The position numbers and the translations under genes were made by a program. From contig NZ_FNXF01000011.1 of NCBI RefSeq assembly GCF_900108485.1, positions 62,001 through 126,000 of the forward strand: a stretch of 64,000 nucleotides of DNA. Reading direction: 5' to 3'. Below are positions 19,943 through 31,137 of the stretch, piece after piece; position 1 is the first letter of the stretch, and every line of letters starts with the position of its first letter. Source of the stretch: Rheinheimera pacifica (GTDB lineage: Bacteria > Pseudomonadota > Gammaproteobacteria > Enterobacterales > Alteromonadaceae). Under the pieces are notes generated by a model, which worked only from the letters and a program-made list of their open reading frames with translations, was not told where the DNA came from and did not search any database.

Positions 19943-20695
19943 TTATTCCTTTGCACCTTTTGTAACTGCAAGGCAAATTTGCGCAAATTCTGCTGGTTTG
20001 AGGCTTGCACCACCTACCAGAGCACCGTCTATGTCGGCTTGGCGAAATAATGCAGTAAAATTGTCTGCATTAACACTGCCGCCATACAATAATTTTACCC
20101 TTACTGCTGATTGCGTATTATACCTGGCAAGATGTTGCCTGATAAAAGCATGGGTCGTTTGCGCCTGTTCTGGCGTAGCCGACTCACCTGTGCCTATGGC
20201 CCATATGGGTTCATATGCAATCACTGATTTCGCCAGTAATTCGGGCTGCGAAGCATACACCGCATCAAGTTGCCGTGCAAGAACCTGCTGCGTTTTTTCT
20301 TGTTGGCGCTCAGTTGCCGATTCACCAATACATAATATGGGCGTTAAACCTGCAGCAACAGCGCGCGCCAATTTAGCCGCGATAAGCTCATCGCTTTCAC
20401 CATTTAACGCGCGCCGCTCTGAATGGCCAACAATAACATAACTGGCACCAGCCTCTTGCAGCAAGCAGGCACTGAGTTCACCGGTAAAAGCGCCGCTTAT
20501 TTCATGGCTTAAGGTTTGCCCACCAAGCGCAAAATTACACACTGCAGGGAAGCGTGTTAACAGCGTAGCTGGCGGACACACAACAACAGCGTGTTCTGTT
20601 AACGGCAGCGCCGTTAACACGTCAACCATCTCCTCAACCAGTGCGGCTGAACCGTTCATCTTCCAGTTCGCGGCTATCAGTGGTGTGCGTTGCAT
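19943..20695 (-). CDS. tpiA: Triosephosphate isomerase
   Basis: The glycolytic TIM-barrel enzyme interconverting dihydroxyacetone phosphate and glyceraldehyde 3-phosphate. In 250 residues it shows AANWKMNGS (catalytic Lys), IVGHSERR (catalytic His) and AYEPIWAIGTG (catalytic Glu), plus the phosphate-gripping KLLYGGSVNADN. Its placement between glmM and secG is not the Escherichia arrangement but occurs in other gammaproteobacteria. Confidence 0.98.
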   Translation of the reverse strand: MQRTPLIAANWKMNGSAALVEEMVDVLTALPLTEHAVVVCPPATLLTRFPAVCNFALGGQTLSHEISGAFTGELSACLLQEAGASYVIVGHSERRALNGESDELIAAKLARAVAAGLTPILCIGESATERQQEKTQQVLARQLDAVYASQPELLAKSVIAYEPIWAIGTGESATPEQAQTTHAFIRQHLARYNTQSAVRVKLLYGGSVNADNFTALFRQADIDGALVGGASLKPAEFAQICLAVTKGAKE

Positions 20696-20778
20696 GGTGC
20701 TGTTTCCCTGTAATTAGACGGGCGCGATATTAACCAACCACGCCGGTGCAAACAAGCTTTAATGGCGCCTTTGGACAA

Positions 20779-22113
20779 TCAACTGGCGATTTTTACTGCA
20801 GCGGCGATCTGCTCGGCATACTGTTTTACTTCAGTTGCATCTTCGCCTTCTACCATTACCCGGATCAATGGCTCAGTACCACTTTTGCGGATCAGCACCC
20901 TGCCAGAACCATTCAGTTTTGCCTCAACATCAGCAATTACCTGTTTCACATGCTGCTTTTCCAGCGGGGCGGTGCCTTTTTCAAACTTCACGTTCACCAG
21001 CACTTGTGGCAGCTTATGCATGCCCTGACTAAATTCAGCCAGCGTCATGCCCGCTTCTATCATTGCCGTAAGTACTTGTAATGACGCAATAATGCCATCA
21101 CCGGTACAAGTATGATCTAAATTCAGCACATGGCCTGAGTTTTCACCGCCAATACGCCAGTTGTTCTCGCGTAGCAGCTCCATTACGTAGCGGTCGCCTA
21201 CAGCGCTGCGGGCAAAGGGGATCTCCAACTCTTTAAGTGCCAGCTCCAGCCCCAGGTTACTCATTAACGTGCCTACCACACCACCTTGCAGTTTATTCTG
21301 CTCTTTGGCAGCACGGGCAATAATATAAACAATTTCATCACCATCAATAACCCGGCCGGTATGATCAACCATCATTACGCGGTCACCATCGCCGTCATAG
21401 GCAATACCCAGGTCGGCTTTACGCTCAACAACAGTTTTCTGCAGCAATTCAGTATGGGTAGCGCCACAGTGATCATTAATATTTAACCCATCCGGGCTGG
21501 CGCCAATTAGAATGACTTCAGCCCCCAATTCTTTAAATACAGCCGGAGCAATGTGGTAAGTAGCACCATGAGCACAGTCAACAACAATTGTCATGCCGCT
21601 TAATGATAAATGGTTCGGCAAGTGGCTTTTACAAAACTCGATATAGCGCCCGGCAGCATCATCAATACGCTGGGCTTTACCCAGTTTTTCTGACGGCTCA
21701 CACACCATTGGCTGTTCCAGCTCGTATTCAATCGCCAGTTCAACTTCATCCGGTAATTTAGTGCCATCAGCGGAGAAAAATTTAATGCCATTGTCATAAT
21801 AAGGGTTGTGCGAAGCACTAATTACAATACCTGCCTCGGCCCGGAATGTACGGGTTAAATAAGCTACTGCAGGTGTTGGCATAGGCCCTAACAGGCGCAC
21901 GTTAATACCGGCAGCAATTAAACCGGCTTCCAGCGCTGTTTCTAATAAATAACCAGAAATACGCGTATCTTTGCCAATTAGTACTTTGCGGGTGCCACGC
22001 TGCGACAATACACGGCCAGCGGCCCAGCCTAACTTCATGGCAAATTCGGGTGTAATAGGAAATTCACCTACCCGGCCACGCACACCATCAGTTCCAAAAT
22101 ACTTTCTGCTCAT
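20779..22113 (-). CDS. glmM: Phosphoglucosamine mutase
   Basis: GlmM converts glucosamine 6-phosphate to glucosamine 1-phosphate on the way to UDP-GlcNAc. The 444-residue protein has all four alpha-D-phosphohexomutase blocks: the phosphoserine site [15 protein letters not shown], the metal loop [14 protein letters not shown], the sugar loop GGENSGH, and the phosphate-binding [14 protein letters not shown]. The start ([13 protein letters not shown]) is the family N-terminus. It follows folP by 3 bp. Confidence 0.98.
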   Translation of the reverse strand: MSRKYFGTDGVRGRVGEFPITPEFAMKLGWAAGRVLSQRGTRKVLIGKDTRISGYLLETALEAGLIAAGINVRLLGPMPTPAVAYLTRTFRAEAGIVISASHNPYYDNGIKFFSADGTKLPDEVELAIEYELEQPMVCEPSEKLGKAQRIDDAAGRYIEFCKSHLPNHLSLSGMTIVVDCAHGATYHIAPAVFKELGAEVILIGASPDGLNINDHCGATHTELLQKTVVERKADLGIAYDGDGDRVMMVDHTGRVIDGDEIVYIIARAAKEQNKLQGGVVGTLMSNLGLELALKELEIPFARSAVGDRYVMELLRENNWRIGGENSGHVLNLDHTCTGDGIIASLQVLTAMIEAGMTLAEFSQGMHKLPQVLVNVKFEKGTAPLEKQHVKQVIADVEAKLNGSGRVLIRKSGTEPLIRVMVEGEDATEVKQYAEQIAAAVKIAS

Positions 22114-22116
22114 CCT

Positions 22117-22950
22117 TTATGCTCCATACTGCATGGCAGTCACTACCCTGACCGCCTGCACGGTTTCTTTAACATCATGCACCCGGATGATCCGGGCCCC
22201 TTGTAATGCTGCAATAGTAGCGCAGGCCACACTGCCTGCCAAACGCTGATTCACCGGTATGTTCAGTAATTGACCAATCATTGATTTACGCGACATACCT
22301 GCCAGTACCGGATAACCAGAATCGGTAAACTGTGCCAGTTGTTGCAACAGCAAGTAGTTATGCGTCAGGCTTTTACCAAAACCAAAACCGGGATCCAAAA
22401 TAATATGTTGCCTGTGCATGCCAGCTTGTTCACAGGCGGTGGCACGCTCCAATAAGAACTGTTTTACCTCTGCCACCACGTGCTGATACTGGGGCAAATG
22501 CTGCATACTACGCGGCGCGCCCTGCATATGCATCAGACATACCGGCACATCAGCTGCTACGGCGACGTCTAAAGCGCCTGGCTCCAACAAGGCTCTGACA
22601 TCATTAATAATATCGGCACCAGCCTGAACCGCAGCTGACATCACTCCGGCCTTGCTGGTGTCAACAGAAATAGCACAATCAAAACGCTGGCGGATAACCT
22701 CAATTACCGGTATTACCCGGTTTAATTCGTCCTGCTCTGCCACATCTGCGGCGCCAGGGCGGGTAGATTCGCCACCGATATCCAAAATTACGGCACCGTC
22801 TGCCAACATTTGTTCGGCCTGGCGCAGTGCCGCATCTAACTGCTGATGTTTACCGCCATCAGAGAAAGAGTCCGGCGTAACATTTAAAATACCCATAACC
22901 ACTGGGCGGCTTAAATCCAGTTTGCGCTGGCGGGGCAAGGACAACAACAT
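22117..22950 (-). CDS. folP: Dihydropteroate synthase
   Basis: FolP condenses p-aminobenzoate with dihydropterin pyrophosphate, the sulfonamide-sensitive step of folate synthesis. The 277-residue TIM barrel has VVMGILNVTPDSFSDGG, LDIGGESTRPGA and the later LDPGFGFGKSLTHN and GMSRKSMIG blocks. ATG 22950 (MLLSLPRQRKLDL) is used; the longer in-frame extension would run into the terminator hairpin behind ftsH. Operon with glmM. Confidence 0.97.
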   Translation of the reverse strand: MLLSLPRQRKLDLSRPVVMGILNVTPDSFSDGGKHQQLDAALRQAEQMLADGAVILDIGGESTRPGAADVAEQDELNRVIPVIEVIRQRFDCAISVDTSKAGVMSAAVQAGADIINDVRALLEPGALDVAVAADVPVCLMHMQGAPRSMQHLPQYQHVVAEVKQFLLERATACEQAGMHRQHIILDPGFGFGKSLTHNYLLLQQLAQFTDSGYPVLAGMSRKSMIGQLLNIPVNQRLAGSVACATIAALQGARIIRVHDVKETVQAVRVVTAMQYGA

Positions 22951-22985
22951 AATGGCTCCTGTAACAGATATTTTGGTACTGGCAG

Positions 22986-23013
22986 TAAAAATAAACCCCG
23001 GCATAACCGGGGC
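22986..23013 (-). terminator. Hairpin terminator between ftsH and folP
   Basis: On the - strand GCCCCGGTT and CCGGGGT pair closely and are followed by TTATTTTTA. It lies 26 bp after the ftsH stop, so heat-induced rlmE-ftsH transcription may be largely kept apart from folP-glmM. Confidence 0.82.
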
Positions 23014-23038
23014 TTTAATTTAATTAAATACAACAGAT

Positions 23039-24961
23039 TTAGTGCAGGTTGCCTTCAGAAGGTTTACCCGGAGCGGCTGCATCATCATCCTGGCTGACTT
23101 TGCTATCCGGTTTGTCATCTGAGCCTGGTTTATCACGCGGTTCCCAGTTCTCTGGCTGGCGCACTTCGCGACGGGCCATCAGGTCATCAATCTGTTTCGC
23201 ATCTATGGTTTCATACTTCATCAATGCATCTTTCATCGCATGCAGGATGTCCATATTTTCTTCCAGCATCGTTTTAGCTCTACTGTAGTTGCGATCAATG
23301 ATGGTTTTAATTTCTGTATCAATAAGAGCTGCAGTTTCGTCCGACATTTGTTTCGATTTGCCCATGCTACGGCCGAGAAACACCTCACCCTCTTCGTCGG
23401 CATATAGCAGTGGGCCAAGTTTGTCCGAAAAGCCCCATTGGGTAACCATATTACGGGCTATCGAAGTGGCATACTTAATATCTTGTGATGCTCCGGTAGA
23501 AATATTGTCTGAGCCAAAAATAAGCTCTTCCGCCAAACGACCTCCGTAAGCTACGGAAATCTTACTCTCTAATTCAAGCCGGCTTACACTGATAGCGTCA
23601 GCTTCCGGTAAAAAGAAAGTCACACCCAAAGCTCTGCCACGCGGAATAATAGTTACCTTGTGCACAGGGTCGTGTTCAGGTACCAAACAACCAACAATCG
23701 CATGGCCGGCTTCGTGGTAGGCTGTCATTTCTTTTTCTTTCTCTGTCATCACCATAGAGCGGCGTTCTGCGCCCATCATGATTTTGTCTTTGGCTTTTTC
23801 AAACTCGTCCATCGACACCACGCGGCGATTACCACGCGCAGCAAACAGTGCAGCTTCATTAACCAGGTTGGCTAAGTCAGCACCAGAGAAGCCTGGCGTA
23901 CCGCGCGCAATAACTGACGGCTCTACACCTTCAGCCAGTGGCACTTTACGCATATGCACTTTTAAGATTTGCTCGCGGCCTTTTACATCGGGCAAACCTA
24001 CCACTACCTGGCGATCAAAGCGACCGGGGCGTAATAATGCGGCATCTAATACATCAGGGCGGTTAGTGGCAGCAATAACAATAACGCCTTCATTACCGTC
24101 AAAGCCATCCATCTCTACCAGCATCTGGTTTAAGGTTTGCTCACGCTCATCATGGCCACCGCCTAAACCGGCGCCACGCTGACGGCCTACTGCATCAATC
24201 TCGTCGATAAAGATAATACAAGGTGCAGCTTTTTTGGCTTGTTCAAACATGTCGCGCACACGGGATGCACCCACACCGACAAACATTTCAACGAAGTCTG
24301 AACCGGAAATAGTAAAGAACGGCACTTTGGCTTCACCAGCAATGGCTTTGGCTAACAGCGTTTTACCTGTACCCGGTGGGCCTACCATTAAAATACCGGT
24401 TGGAATTTTGCCGCCCAATTTTTGGAAACGGGATGGGTCGCGCAGGTAATCCACCAGTTCAGATACCTCTTCTTTAGCTTCGTCACAGCCTGCAACATCA
24501 GCAAAAGTGGTTTTGATCTGATCTTCGCCCATCAGGCGCGCTTTGCTTTTGCCAAACGACATGGCACCTTTGCCACCGCCGCCCTGCATCTGGCGCATAA
24601 AGAAAATCCACACGCCTATAAGCAATAACATTGGGCCCCAGGACAGCAGAATAGTGCCCAGCAAGCTGCTTTCTTCCGGCTTACTGCCTAAAGTTCTGAC
24701 ATCATTTTTGATCAGGTCGTCCAGCAGCTTTTCATCATAGCCACCCGGGATAACTGTTTCGAAGCGGTCACCGCTGCGTTTTACGCCGGTAATCACACCA
24801 GAGCGCTCAACTTTCACCTCGCGGATCTGGCCCTGATTTACCTCGTTGATAAACTGGGTATAGCTGGTTTGCCGGTCGGTACTGTCGCCGGGGCCAAAGC
24901 TATTAAACACCGACATTAATACGACGGCGATCACTAACCAGACAATCAGATTCTTTGCCAT
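23039..24961 (-). CDS. ftsH: ATP-dependent zinc metalloprotease FtsH
   Basis: A membrane-anchored AAA+ protease that degrades damaged membrane proteins and regulators such as LpxC and sigma-32 in Escherichia. The 640-residue protein has an N-terminal helix ([19 protein letters not shown]), a periplasmic domain and a second helix ([18 protein letters not shown]). These precede the AAA module with [22 protein letters not shown] and the SRH region [17 protein letters not shown], then the M41 zinc site HEAGH. ATG 24961 is chosen over TTG 24970 because it gives the invariant MAKNL start. Downstream of rlmE, as usual. Confidence 0.98.
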   Translation of the reverse strand: MAKNLIVWLVIAVVLMSVFNSFGPGDSTDRQTSYTQFINEVNQGQIREVKVERSGVITGVKRSGDRFETVIPGGYDEKLLDDLIKNDVRTLGSKPEESSLLGTILLSWGPMLLLIGVWIFFMRQMQGGGGKGAMSFGKSKARLMGEDQIKTTFADVAGCDEAKEEVSELVDYLRDPSRFQKLGGKIPTGILMVGPPGTGKTLLAKAIAGEAKVPFFTISGSDFVEMFVGVGASRVRDMFEQAKKAAPCIIFIDEIDAVGRQRGAGLGGGHDEREQTLNQMLVEMDGFDGNEGVIVIAATNRPDVLDAALLRPGRFDRQVVVGLPDVKGREQILKVHMRKVPLAEGVEPSVIARGTPGFSGADLANLVNEAALFAARGNRRVVSMDEFEKAKDKIMMGAERRSMVMTEKEKEMTAYHEAGHAIVGCLVPEHDPVHKVTIIPRGRALGVTFFLPEADAISVSRLELESKISVAYGGRLAEELIFGSDNISTGASQDIKYATSIARNMVTQWGFSDKLGPLLYADEEGEVFLGRSMGKSKQMSDETAALIDTEIKTIIDRNYSRAKTMLEENMDILHAMKDALMKYETIDAKQIDDLMARREVRQPENWEPRDKPGSDDKPDSKVSQDDDAAAPGKPSEGNLH

Positions 24962-25019
24962 GTCACTCAAGGTTATAACCTCTTCTTACCGATAAATAGA
25001 TAATTACCCGGCTACTTTA

Positions 25020-25649
25020 CTAGACTTTGAAGCCGGTCGCCACGATATATGTCTCACGTGAACGCGCACGGGACGAATCGGGCTTACGAATTTTTACAGT
25101 GGTAAAGGCAGCGCGCACATCTTTTAAAAATTGCTCGAAGCCATCACCCTGAAATACTTTGACCACAAAACTGCCATTTTGCTTCAGTACTTTGTGACAC
25201 ATATCCAACGCCAGCTCTACCAGATACACCGACCTTGCCTGATCAGTAGTGTCATTGCCACTCATATTCGGCGCCATGTCAGACAATACCACATCTACGT
25301 TCTGACCACCGATCCGGCTCAGTAATGCGTTCAATACTGCTTCATCACGAAAGTCTCCCTGCAGGAAACTGACACCATTAATCGGGTCCATTGGCAGAAT
25401 GTCGCAGGCTATCACGGTACCTTTGTCACCGACAAGCCCCACACAGAACTGCGACCAACTACCCGGCGCAGAACCCAAATCGACTACAGTCATCGCTGGT
25501 TTTATCAGTTTGTCCTGCTGGTTTATCTCTTCCAGTTTAAACGCTGCACGTGAACGCAGGCCTAATTTTTGTGCTTTTTGTACAAATTGATCATCGAAAT
25601 GCTCTTTCAACCAGCGGGTGGAACTGGCGGAGCGTTTTTTCTTGGTCAT
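25020..25649 (-). CDS. rlmE: 23S rRNA 2'-O-ribose U2552 methyltransferase
   Basis: RlmE (RrmJ/FtsJ) methylates U2552 of the 50S A-loop using S-adenosylmethionine. In 209 residues it shows the SAM motif [13 protein letters not shown], the catalytic Asp in [13 protein letters not shown], and Lys in [12 protein letters not shown] (K-D-K-E tetrad). The gene heads rlmE-ftsH and has a convincing sigma-32 promoter upstream, agreeing with the heat-shock regulation of ftsJ-ftsH in Escherichia. Confidence 0.97.
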   Translation of the reverse strand: MTKKKRSASSTRWLKEHFDDQFVQKAQKLGLRSRAAFKLEEINQQDKLIKPAMTVVDLGSAPGSWSQFCVGLVGDKGTVIACDILPMDPINGVSFLQGDFRDEAVLNALLSRIGGQNVDVVLSDMAPNMSGNDTTDQARSVYLVELALDMCHKVLKQNGSFVVKVFQGDGFEQFLKDVRAAFTTVKIRKPDSSRARSRETYIVATGFKV

Positions 25650-25678
25650 GCTTTCACTCTTGATTAGTGTTATGCGTT

Positions 25679-25707
25679 AGATGGCGCTACAATAACGCAA
25701 ATTCAAG
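25679..25707 (-). promoter_or_regulatory. Sigma-32 (heat-shock) promoter of rlmE-ftsH
   Basis: On the - strand, -35 CTTGAAT (25701-25707), a 14-bp spacer and -10 CGCCATCT (25679-25686). Against the consensus CTTGAAA-N13/14-CCCCATNT this is 6 of 7 and one mismatch in the -10. It is 29 bp upstream of the rlmE start, and the divergent yhbY start lies on the far side. Confidence 0.82.
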
Positions 25708-25732
25708 CGTTATCTGCGGAAATAGTCATTTT

Positions 25733-26029
25733 ATGAGTTTAACCAACAAACAGAAACAATTTTTAAAAGCAAAAGCCCATGATCTTAAGCCGGTGATCCT
25801 GCTCGGTGGCAACGGCCTGACTGAAGGCGTGGTTGCCGAGATTGAGGTTGCACTGAGCTTTCACGAACTGATTAAAGTAAAAGTACCAACCGAAGACCGT
25901 GAGCAAAAAGTACTGATCATGGATGCGATTATCCGGGAAACCAAAGCAGATAAAGTACAGGTAATAGGTAAAACGCTAGTGTTGTTCCGCCAAAGTGAAG
26001 CGAAAAAAATTCAGCTGCCGCGCGGCTAA
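25733..26029 (+). CDS. yhbY: YhbY, CRS1/YhbY-domain RNA-binding protein
   Basis: A 98-residue single-domain protein binding pre-50S ribosomal particles in Escherichia. It begins MSLTNKQKQFLKAKAHDLKP and has the family GxxG loop region LLGGNGLTEGVVAEIE and the C-terminal VQVIGKTLVLFRQS. ATG 25733 is preferred over the 5'-extended frame from 25667, which would cross the rlmE promoter. Divergent from rlmE and convergent with greA, with a shared terminator. Confidence 0.95.
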   Translation: MSLTNKQKQFLKAKAHDLKPVILLGGNGLTEGVVAEIEVALSFHELIKVKVPTEDREQKVLIMDAIIRETKADKVQVIGKTLVLFRQSEAKKIQLPRG

Positions 26030-26044
26030 GCATATATTAAACAT

Positions 26045-26071
26045 AAAAAAAGCGCCTTTCGGCGCTTTTTT
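26045..26071. terminator. Bidirectional terminator between yhbY and greA
   Basis: AAAAAAAGCGCC and GGCGCTTTTTT pair around TTTC. It lies 15 bp after the yhbY stop and 13 bp after the greA stop and has T-tracts on both strands. Confidence 0.93.
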
Positions 26072-26084
26072 ATTGGGCAATACA

Positions 26085-26561
26085 TCAGATATATTGCACG
26101 GCGATAATTTCAAATTCCACCACACCTTTGGGTGTAGTGATATTCACCACATCGTCAGCAGCCTTACCAATTAAGCCGCGCGCAATAGGTGAATTAACTG
26201 AGATCAGGTTATTTTTAATATCCGCTTCATCATCACCAACAATGCGATAGGTCACTTCTTCGTCGCTATCCAGATTTAGGATAGTCACAGTGCTGCCAAA
26301 GATAACCTTACCGGTGTTGGGTAATTTGCTGATATCAATGATCTGCGCATTAGATAACTTCGCTTCAATATCCTGAATACGGCCTTCACAAAAACCCTGT
26401 TGCTCACGGGCAGCGTGGTATTCAGCGTTTTCTTTTAAATCGCCGTGCTCACGCGCGGTAGCAATAGCTTGAATAATCGCCGGCCGTTTTACTGACTTTA
26501 GTTCATGCAGCTCAGCGCGCAGTCGTTCTGCGCCCTGCACTGTCATCGGGATTGCACTCAT
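26085..26561 (-). CDS. greA: Transcription elongation factor GreA
   Basis: GreA rescues backtracked RNA polymerase by stimulating transcript cleavage. The 158-residue protein has the N-terminal coiled coil ([40 protein letters not shown] with the acidic tip residues) and the C-terminal FKBP-like domain ([18 protein letters not shown]). Its start overlaps the carB stop by 4 bp, so it forms the end of a carAB-greA unit; carB-greA adjacency also occurs in other gammaproteobacteria. Confidence 0.97.
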   Translation of the reverse strand: MSAIPMTVQGAERLRAELHELKSVKRPAIIQAIATAREHGDLKENAEYHAAREQQGFCEGRIQDIEAKLSNAQIIDISKLPNTGKVIFGSTVTILNLDSDEEVTYRIVGDDEADIKNNLISVNSPIARGLIGKAADDVVNITTPKGVVEFEIIAVQYI

Positions 26562-29500
26562 CCGTTAACTCTCTTATGTAGTTCCTGCACTGAGACTACG
26601 TTTTCAAACGCACTGGCGGCATTTGATTTTACCGTAGCAAAGGCAGCATTTAATGTCGTGGTGTAATTGGCTTTATACTGCAGCGCCCCGCGGCGAATGA
26701 CCTTAGAGTCTTCGATCGCCTGACGACCATCGGTCGTATTGACGATATAGCTGTACTCACCGTTTTTAATGCGATCCAGAATATGCGGACGGCCTTCAGA
26801 CACCTTATTTACCGTGCGGCATGTAATACCTGCGGCCTGCAATGCCTTAGCGGTACCGCCGGTAGCATCCAGCTCAAAGCCTTTTTCAACCATACGTTTT
26901 GCCAGTTCAACAACGCGCACTTTATCGCTGTCGCGCACTGAAAGCAAGGCGCGGCCACCGGTAGGAATTAAGGTACTGGCACCCAGTTGGCCTTTAGCGA
27001 AAGCTTCTTCAAAGGTATTACCTACACCCATTACTTCGCCGGTTGAACGCATTTCCGGGCCTAAAATAGGATCTACACCCGGGAACTTGTTAAACGGAAT
27101 AACCACTTCTTTTACCGAGAAAAACGGTGGAATAATTTCTTTGGTAATACCTTGTGCAGCCAAAGATATACCAGCCATACAGCGCGCACCCACTTTAGCT
27201 ACAGCAACACCTGTGGCCTTAGAGACAAACGGCACAGTACGGGCTGCACGCGGGTTAACTTCAATCAGGTACACTTCGTTATCTTTTACCGCGAATTGGG
27301 TATTCATCAGGCCAACAACACCAAGCTCCATTGCCAGTTTACGCACCTGCTCGCGCATTACATCCTGAATTTCTTTGCTCAGGCTGTACGGTGGCAAAGA
27401 ACAGGCCGAGTCACCGGAGTGCACACCAGCTTGTTCAATGTGCTCCATAATGCCGCCAATCACCACCTCTTTGCCATCACAGATGGCATCGATGTCAACT
27501 TCAATGGCATCGTCGAGGAAGTTATCCAGCAGTACCGGTGAGTCGTTAGATACGCTAACGGCGTCGGTCATATAACGGCGCAGGTCTTGCTCGTCATAGA
27601 CAATTTCCATCGCGCGGCCACCCAATACGTAAGACGGGCGTACTACCATCGGGAAACCAATTTCCGGTGCCTTGGCGATTGCTTCTTCCATGCTGGTGAC
27701 AGTAGCGTTTTTCGGCTGTTTTAAGCCTAAACGCTCTACCGCTTGCTGGAAACGCTCACGGTCTTCTGCACGGTCAATGGCATCCGGCGACGTGCCAATA
27801 ATAGGCACTCCGTTGGCTTCCAGCGCACGGGCTAGTTTCAGTGGCGTTTGGCCACCGTATTGCACGATAACGCCTTTGGGCTGCTCTTTACGTACAATTT
27901 CCAGCACGTCTTCCAGTGTAATTGGCTCGAAGTATAAACGGTCTGACGTGTCGTAATCGGTTGATACCGTTTCGGGGTTACAGTTAACCATGATGGTTTC
28001 GAAGCCGTCTTCGCGCAGTGCCAGTGACGCATGCACACAGCAGTAATCGAACTCGATACCCTGGCCGATACGGTTCGGCCCGCCGCCAATAATCATAATT
28101 TTATCGCGGTTGGTCGGCGCCGCTTCACACTCTTCATCATAAGTGCTGTACATATAAGCGGTGTTAGAGGCAAATTCTGCCGCACAGGTATCTACCCGCT
28201 TATACACCGGGTGCAACTTGTAGCCGTAACGCTTTTTGCGTACTTCGTTTTCGCTGACACCTAACACGTCGGCGATACGCTTATCGGCAAAGCCTTTGCG
28301 TTTTAAGCGTTTTAACCGGGCTTCGTCCAGCGCGGCAAAGCCATCTTTACCTAATGCCAGCTCTTCTTTTACCAAATCTTCAATTTGCACCAGGAACCAG
28401 CGGTCGATATTGGTTAGCGTGAAAATGTCATCCATGCTCATACCAAAACGGAACGCATCGGCGATATACCAAATGCGGTGCGAGCCAGGCTCTTTTAATT
28501 CACGGACAATTTTATCTTTCGCTTCCGGCAGCGTGATATCGATAACAGGGTCTAAACCGCAAACGCCAATTTCAAGGCTGCGCAGTGCTTTTTGCAGCGA
28601 TTCTTGCTGGTTGCGGCCAATTGACATCACCTCACCGACTGACTTCATCTGGGTGGTTAAGCGATCGTTGGCGCCAGCAAATTTTTCAAAGTTAAAACGC
28701 GGCACCTTGGTAACTACGTAATCGATGCTCGGCTCAAACGACGCCGGGGTTTTACCGCCTGTAATGTCATTGGCCAGCTCGTCCAGCGTATAGCCAATCG
28801 CCAGCTTCGCGGCCACTTTGGCAATCGGGAAACCGGTAGCTTTAGAAGCCAATGCAGATGAGCGTGACACGCGCGGGTTCATCTCGATGATCACCATGCG
28901 GCCATCAACCGGGTTAATACCAAACTGTACGTTTGAACCACCGGTTTCAACGCCGATTTCACGCAGTACCGCCAACGAGGCATTACGCATGATTTGGTAT
29001 TCTTTGTCAGTCAGCGTTTGCGCCGGGGCTACGGTGATAGAGTCACCGGTGTGCACACCCATAGGATCGAAGTTTTCAATGGCACAAACGATAATGCAGT
29101 TATCGTTTTTATCGCGTACCACTTCCATTTCGTACTCTTTCCAGCCGATTAACGACTCGTCAATCAGCAACTCTTTGGTAGGAGATAGATCCAGGCCGCG
29201 GGTACAAATTTCTTCAAACTCTTCGCGGTTGTAAGCAATACCACCACCTGAGCCGCCCATGGTGAACGACGGCCGGATAATACACGGAAAGCCAATGTCT
29301 TCCAGTACCTGGTAAGCTTCATCCAGCGAATGCGCAAAGCCGGCACGTGGGCAAGCCAGGCCGATAGAACGCATGGCTTTATCAAAACGACCACGGTCTT
29401 CGGCTTTGTCGATAGCATCGGCGGTAGCGCCAATCATCTCAACATTATATTTAGCCAGCACACCTTGACGTTCTAATTCCAGTGCACAGTTCAGCGCAGT

Positions 29501-29779
29501 CTGGCCGCCCATGGTAGGCAGAACGGCGCAAGGGCGCTCTTTTTCAATAATTTTTTCCACTACCTGCCAGTGAATCGGTTCAATGTAGGTGGCATCGGCC
29601 ATTTCCGGGTCTGTCATAATGGTGGCTGGGTTCGAGTTCACCAGAATAACGCGGTAGCCTTCTTCTTTTAACGCTTTACAGGCTTGGGCACCTGAATAGT
29701 CAAATTCACAGGCCTGGCCAATTACGATCGGGCCGGCACCTAAAATCAGAATGCTTTTTAAATCTGTACGTTTTGGCAT
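26558..29779 (-). CDS. carB: Carbamoyl-phosphate synthase large subunit
   Basis: A 1073-residue enzyme of arginine and pyrimidine synthesis, with two homologous ATP-grasp halves. The carboxyphosphate domain starts at [20 protein letters not shown] and the carbamate domain at [20 protein letters not shown]. The oligomerisation domain lies between them and the MGS-like allosteric domain (about 940-1073) at the end. Length equals the Escherichia protein. Ammonia reaches it from CarA through a tunnel. It lies 30 bp after carA and overlaps greA. Confidence 0.99.
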   Translation of the reverse strand: MPKRTDLKSILILGAGPIVIGQACEFDYSGAQACKALKEEGYRVILVNSNPATIMTDPEMADATYIEPIHWQVVEKIIEKERPCAVLPTMGGQTALNCALELERQGVLAKYNVEMIGATADAIDKAEDRGRFDKAMRSIGLACPRAGFAHSLDEAYQVLEDIGFPCIIRPSFTMGGSGGGIAYNREEFEEICTRGLDLSPTKELLIDESLIGWKEYEMEVVRDKNDNCIIVCAIENFDPMGVHTGDSITVAPAQTLTDKEYQIMRNASLAVLREIGVETGGSNVQFGINPVDGRMVIIEMNPRVSRSSALASKATGFPIAKVAAKLAIGYTLDELANDITGGKTPASFEPSIDYVVTKVPRFNFEKFAGANDRLTTQMKSVGEVMSIGRNQQESLQKALRSLEIGVCGLDPVIDITLPEAKDKIVRELKEPGSHRIWYIADAFRFGMSMDDIFTLTNIDRWFLVQIEDLVKEELALGKDGFAALDEARLKRLKRKGFADKRIADVLGVSENEVRKKRYGYKLHPVYKRVDTCAAEFASNTAYMYSTYDEECEAAPTNRDKIMIIGGGPNRIGQGIEFDYCCVHASLALREDGFETIMVNCNPETVSTDYDTSDRLYFEPITLEDVLEIVRKEQPKGVIVQYGGQTPLKLARALEANGVPIIGTSPDAIDRAEDRERFQQAVERLGLKQPKNATVTSMEEAIAKAPEIGFPMVVRPSYVLGGRAMEIVYDEQDLRRYMTDAVSVSNDSPVLLDNFLDDAIEVDIDAICDGKEVVIGGIMEHIEQAGVHSGDSACSLPPYSLSKEIQDVMREQVRKLAMELGVVGLMNTQFAVKDNEVYLIEVNPRAARTVPFVSKATGVAVAKVGARCMAGISLAAQGITKEIIPPFFSVKEVVIPFNKFPGVDPILGPEMRSTGEVMGVGNTFEEAFAKGQLGASTLIPTGGRALLSVRDSDKVRVVELAKRMVEKGFELDATGGTAKALQAAGITCRTVNKVSEGRPHILDRIKNGEYSYIVNTTDGRQAIEDSKVIRRGALQYKANYTTTLNAAFATVKSNAASAFENVVSVQELHKRVNG

Positions 29780-29809
29780 TGCTGCTATATCTCCGTAATT
29801 CGTGCTTGC

Positions 29810-30940
29810 CTAGGCTTTATGCTGTTGCATCAGCGCAATAAAATGGTCGAACAGCTCAGAGGCTTCGTGCGGACCCGGGCTGGCTTCAGGGTGGCCCTGG
29901 AAGCTGAACGCCGGTTTGTCGGTACGATGTATGCCTTGTAATGTGCCGTCAAACAACGATTTATGGGTGGCGCGTAAATTCGCCGGTAAGCTGGCTTCAT
30001 CGACAGCAAAACCATGGTTTTGCGCGGTGATAAGCACGCGTTTGGTATCCAGATTCTGCACCGGGTGGTTACCACCATGGTGGCCAACCGTCATCTTCAC
30101 CGTTTGTGCGCCACTGGCCAGGGCCAGCAACTGATGGCCTAAACAGATACCAAACACCGGAATGTCGGTTTCAAGGAAGGTTTTAATCGCCTCAATGGCG
30201 TAGGTACAAGGTGCCGGATCGCCAGGACCATTAGATAAGAAAATACCGTCCGGATTCATTGCTAATACGTCACTGGCCGGCGTTTGTGCCGGTACTACCG
30301 TTAGCTTACAGCCGCGATCTGCCAGCATGCGCAAAATATTGCGCTTTACACCAAAGTCATAGGCTACCACATGAAACTGTTGTGGTGCCGCTGCGCGATG
30401 GCCTTCACCCAATTCCCAGCTGCCTTCAGTCCACTGATAAGCTTTTTTAACGCTAACTTCTTTGGCTAAATCCATACCTGACAAGCCAGGGAAGCCTTTA
30501 GCCAACTCAAGTGCTTTGGCTTCATCCAGATCATCGCCAGCCATTAAGCAGCCGTTCTGGGCGCCTTTCTCACGTAAAATACGGGTTAACTTACGGGTAT
30601 CGATATCGGCGATGCCGAGAATATTGTGTTGTGTTAAATACTGACTAAGAGAGAGTTGGTTACGGAAATTACTGGCAAGAAGCGGAAGGTCACGGATTAT
30701 CAGGCCCTTGGCCCAGATTTGTCCGGATTCTTCATCCTCAGGGTTAGTACCGGTATTGCCAATGTGTGGATAAGTGAGAGTAACGATTTGTTCTGCGTAT
30801 GAGGGATCAGTTAATATTTCCTGATACCCGGTCATTGAAGTGTTAAACACCACTTCACCTACAGAAACTCCTTCAGCGCCAATGGCTGTACCGCGAAATA
30901 CGGTGCCGTCTTCCAGTACGAGCAGGGCGGACTTAGTCAA
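29810..30940 (-). CDS. carA: Carbamoyl-phosphate synthase small (glutaminase) subunit
   Basis: CarA hydrolyses glutamine and passes ammonia to CarB. The 376-residue protein has the N-terminal CPSase_sm_chain domain ([20 protein letters not shown]) and a class I glutaminase domain with the nucleophile elbow [15 protein letters not shown] and HxE in [13 protein letters not shown]. The start is most likely TTG at 30940: GGAGG lies five bases upstream and the product then begins [12 protein letters not shown], matching the family. No in-frame ATG exists near the N-terminus. Confidence 0.96.
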   Translation of the reverse strand: MTKSALLVLEDGTVFRGTAIGAEGVSVGEVVFNTSMTGYQEILTDPSYAEQIVTLTYPHIGNTGTNPEDEESGQIWAKGLIIRDLPLLASNFRNQLSLSQYLTQHNILGIADIDTRKLTRILREKGAQNGCLMAGDDLDEAKALELAKGFPGLSGMDLAKEVSVKKAYQWTEGSWELGEGHRAAAPQQFHVVAYDFGVKRNILRMLADRGCKLTVVPAQTPASDVLAMNPDGIFLSNGPGDPAPCTYAIEAIKTFLETDIPVFGICLGHQLLALASGAQTVKMTVGHHGGNHPVQNLDTKRVLITAQNHGFAVDEASLPANLRATHKSLFDGTLQGIHRTDKPAFSFQGHPEASPGPHEASELFDHFIALMQQHKA

Positions 30941-30959
30941 GATAACCTCCAAACAGCAA

Positions 30960-30999
30960 AAAACGGGCGAAAACCTGACACTGTTTTACAACCCGTTTT
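30960..30999 (-). promoter_or_regulatory. Inverted repeat in the carA leader
   Basis: AAAACGGG (30960-30967) pairs with CCCGTTTT (30992-30999), with a second AAAAC/GTTTT pair nested inside. It lies about 20 bp upstream of the carA start and could form a stem in the 5' untranslated RNA. No T-tract follows, so it is not a standard terminator. Confidence 0.5.
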
Positions 31000-31020
31000 G
31001 ACCCAAAATGTGATACCCGA

Positions 31021-31048
31021 TTTGCCTTAGGCAAACCTGACTATTTTA
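31021..31048 (-). promoter_or_regulatory. Candidate carAB promoter -10 with overlapping operator palindrome
   Basis: TAAAAT on the - strand (31043-31048) is a plausible -10. Immediately downstream, 31021-31035 is a perfect 7-bp palindrome TTTGCCT-T-AGGCAAA, placed about where transcription would begin. It does not match the ArgR or PurR consensus; the binding protein is unknown. Confidence 0.45.
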
Positions 31049-31137
31049 GGCGATCAGCGCTGGATAAGCTATGCTTTTTTTGATTTTTATTACAAATGAC
31101 AACTCTAGCCTATTTTTAACCTTAATAGCGCAAAAAT

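Noticed and set aside
30950..30952. TTG 30952 as carA start (giving MEVILTKS)
   Set aside because: The GGAGG ribosome site would overlap this codon; TTG 30940 is correctly spaced from it and gives the family N-terminus.
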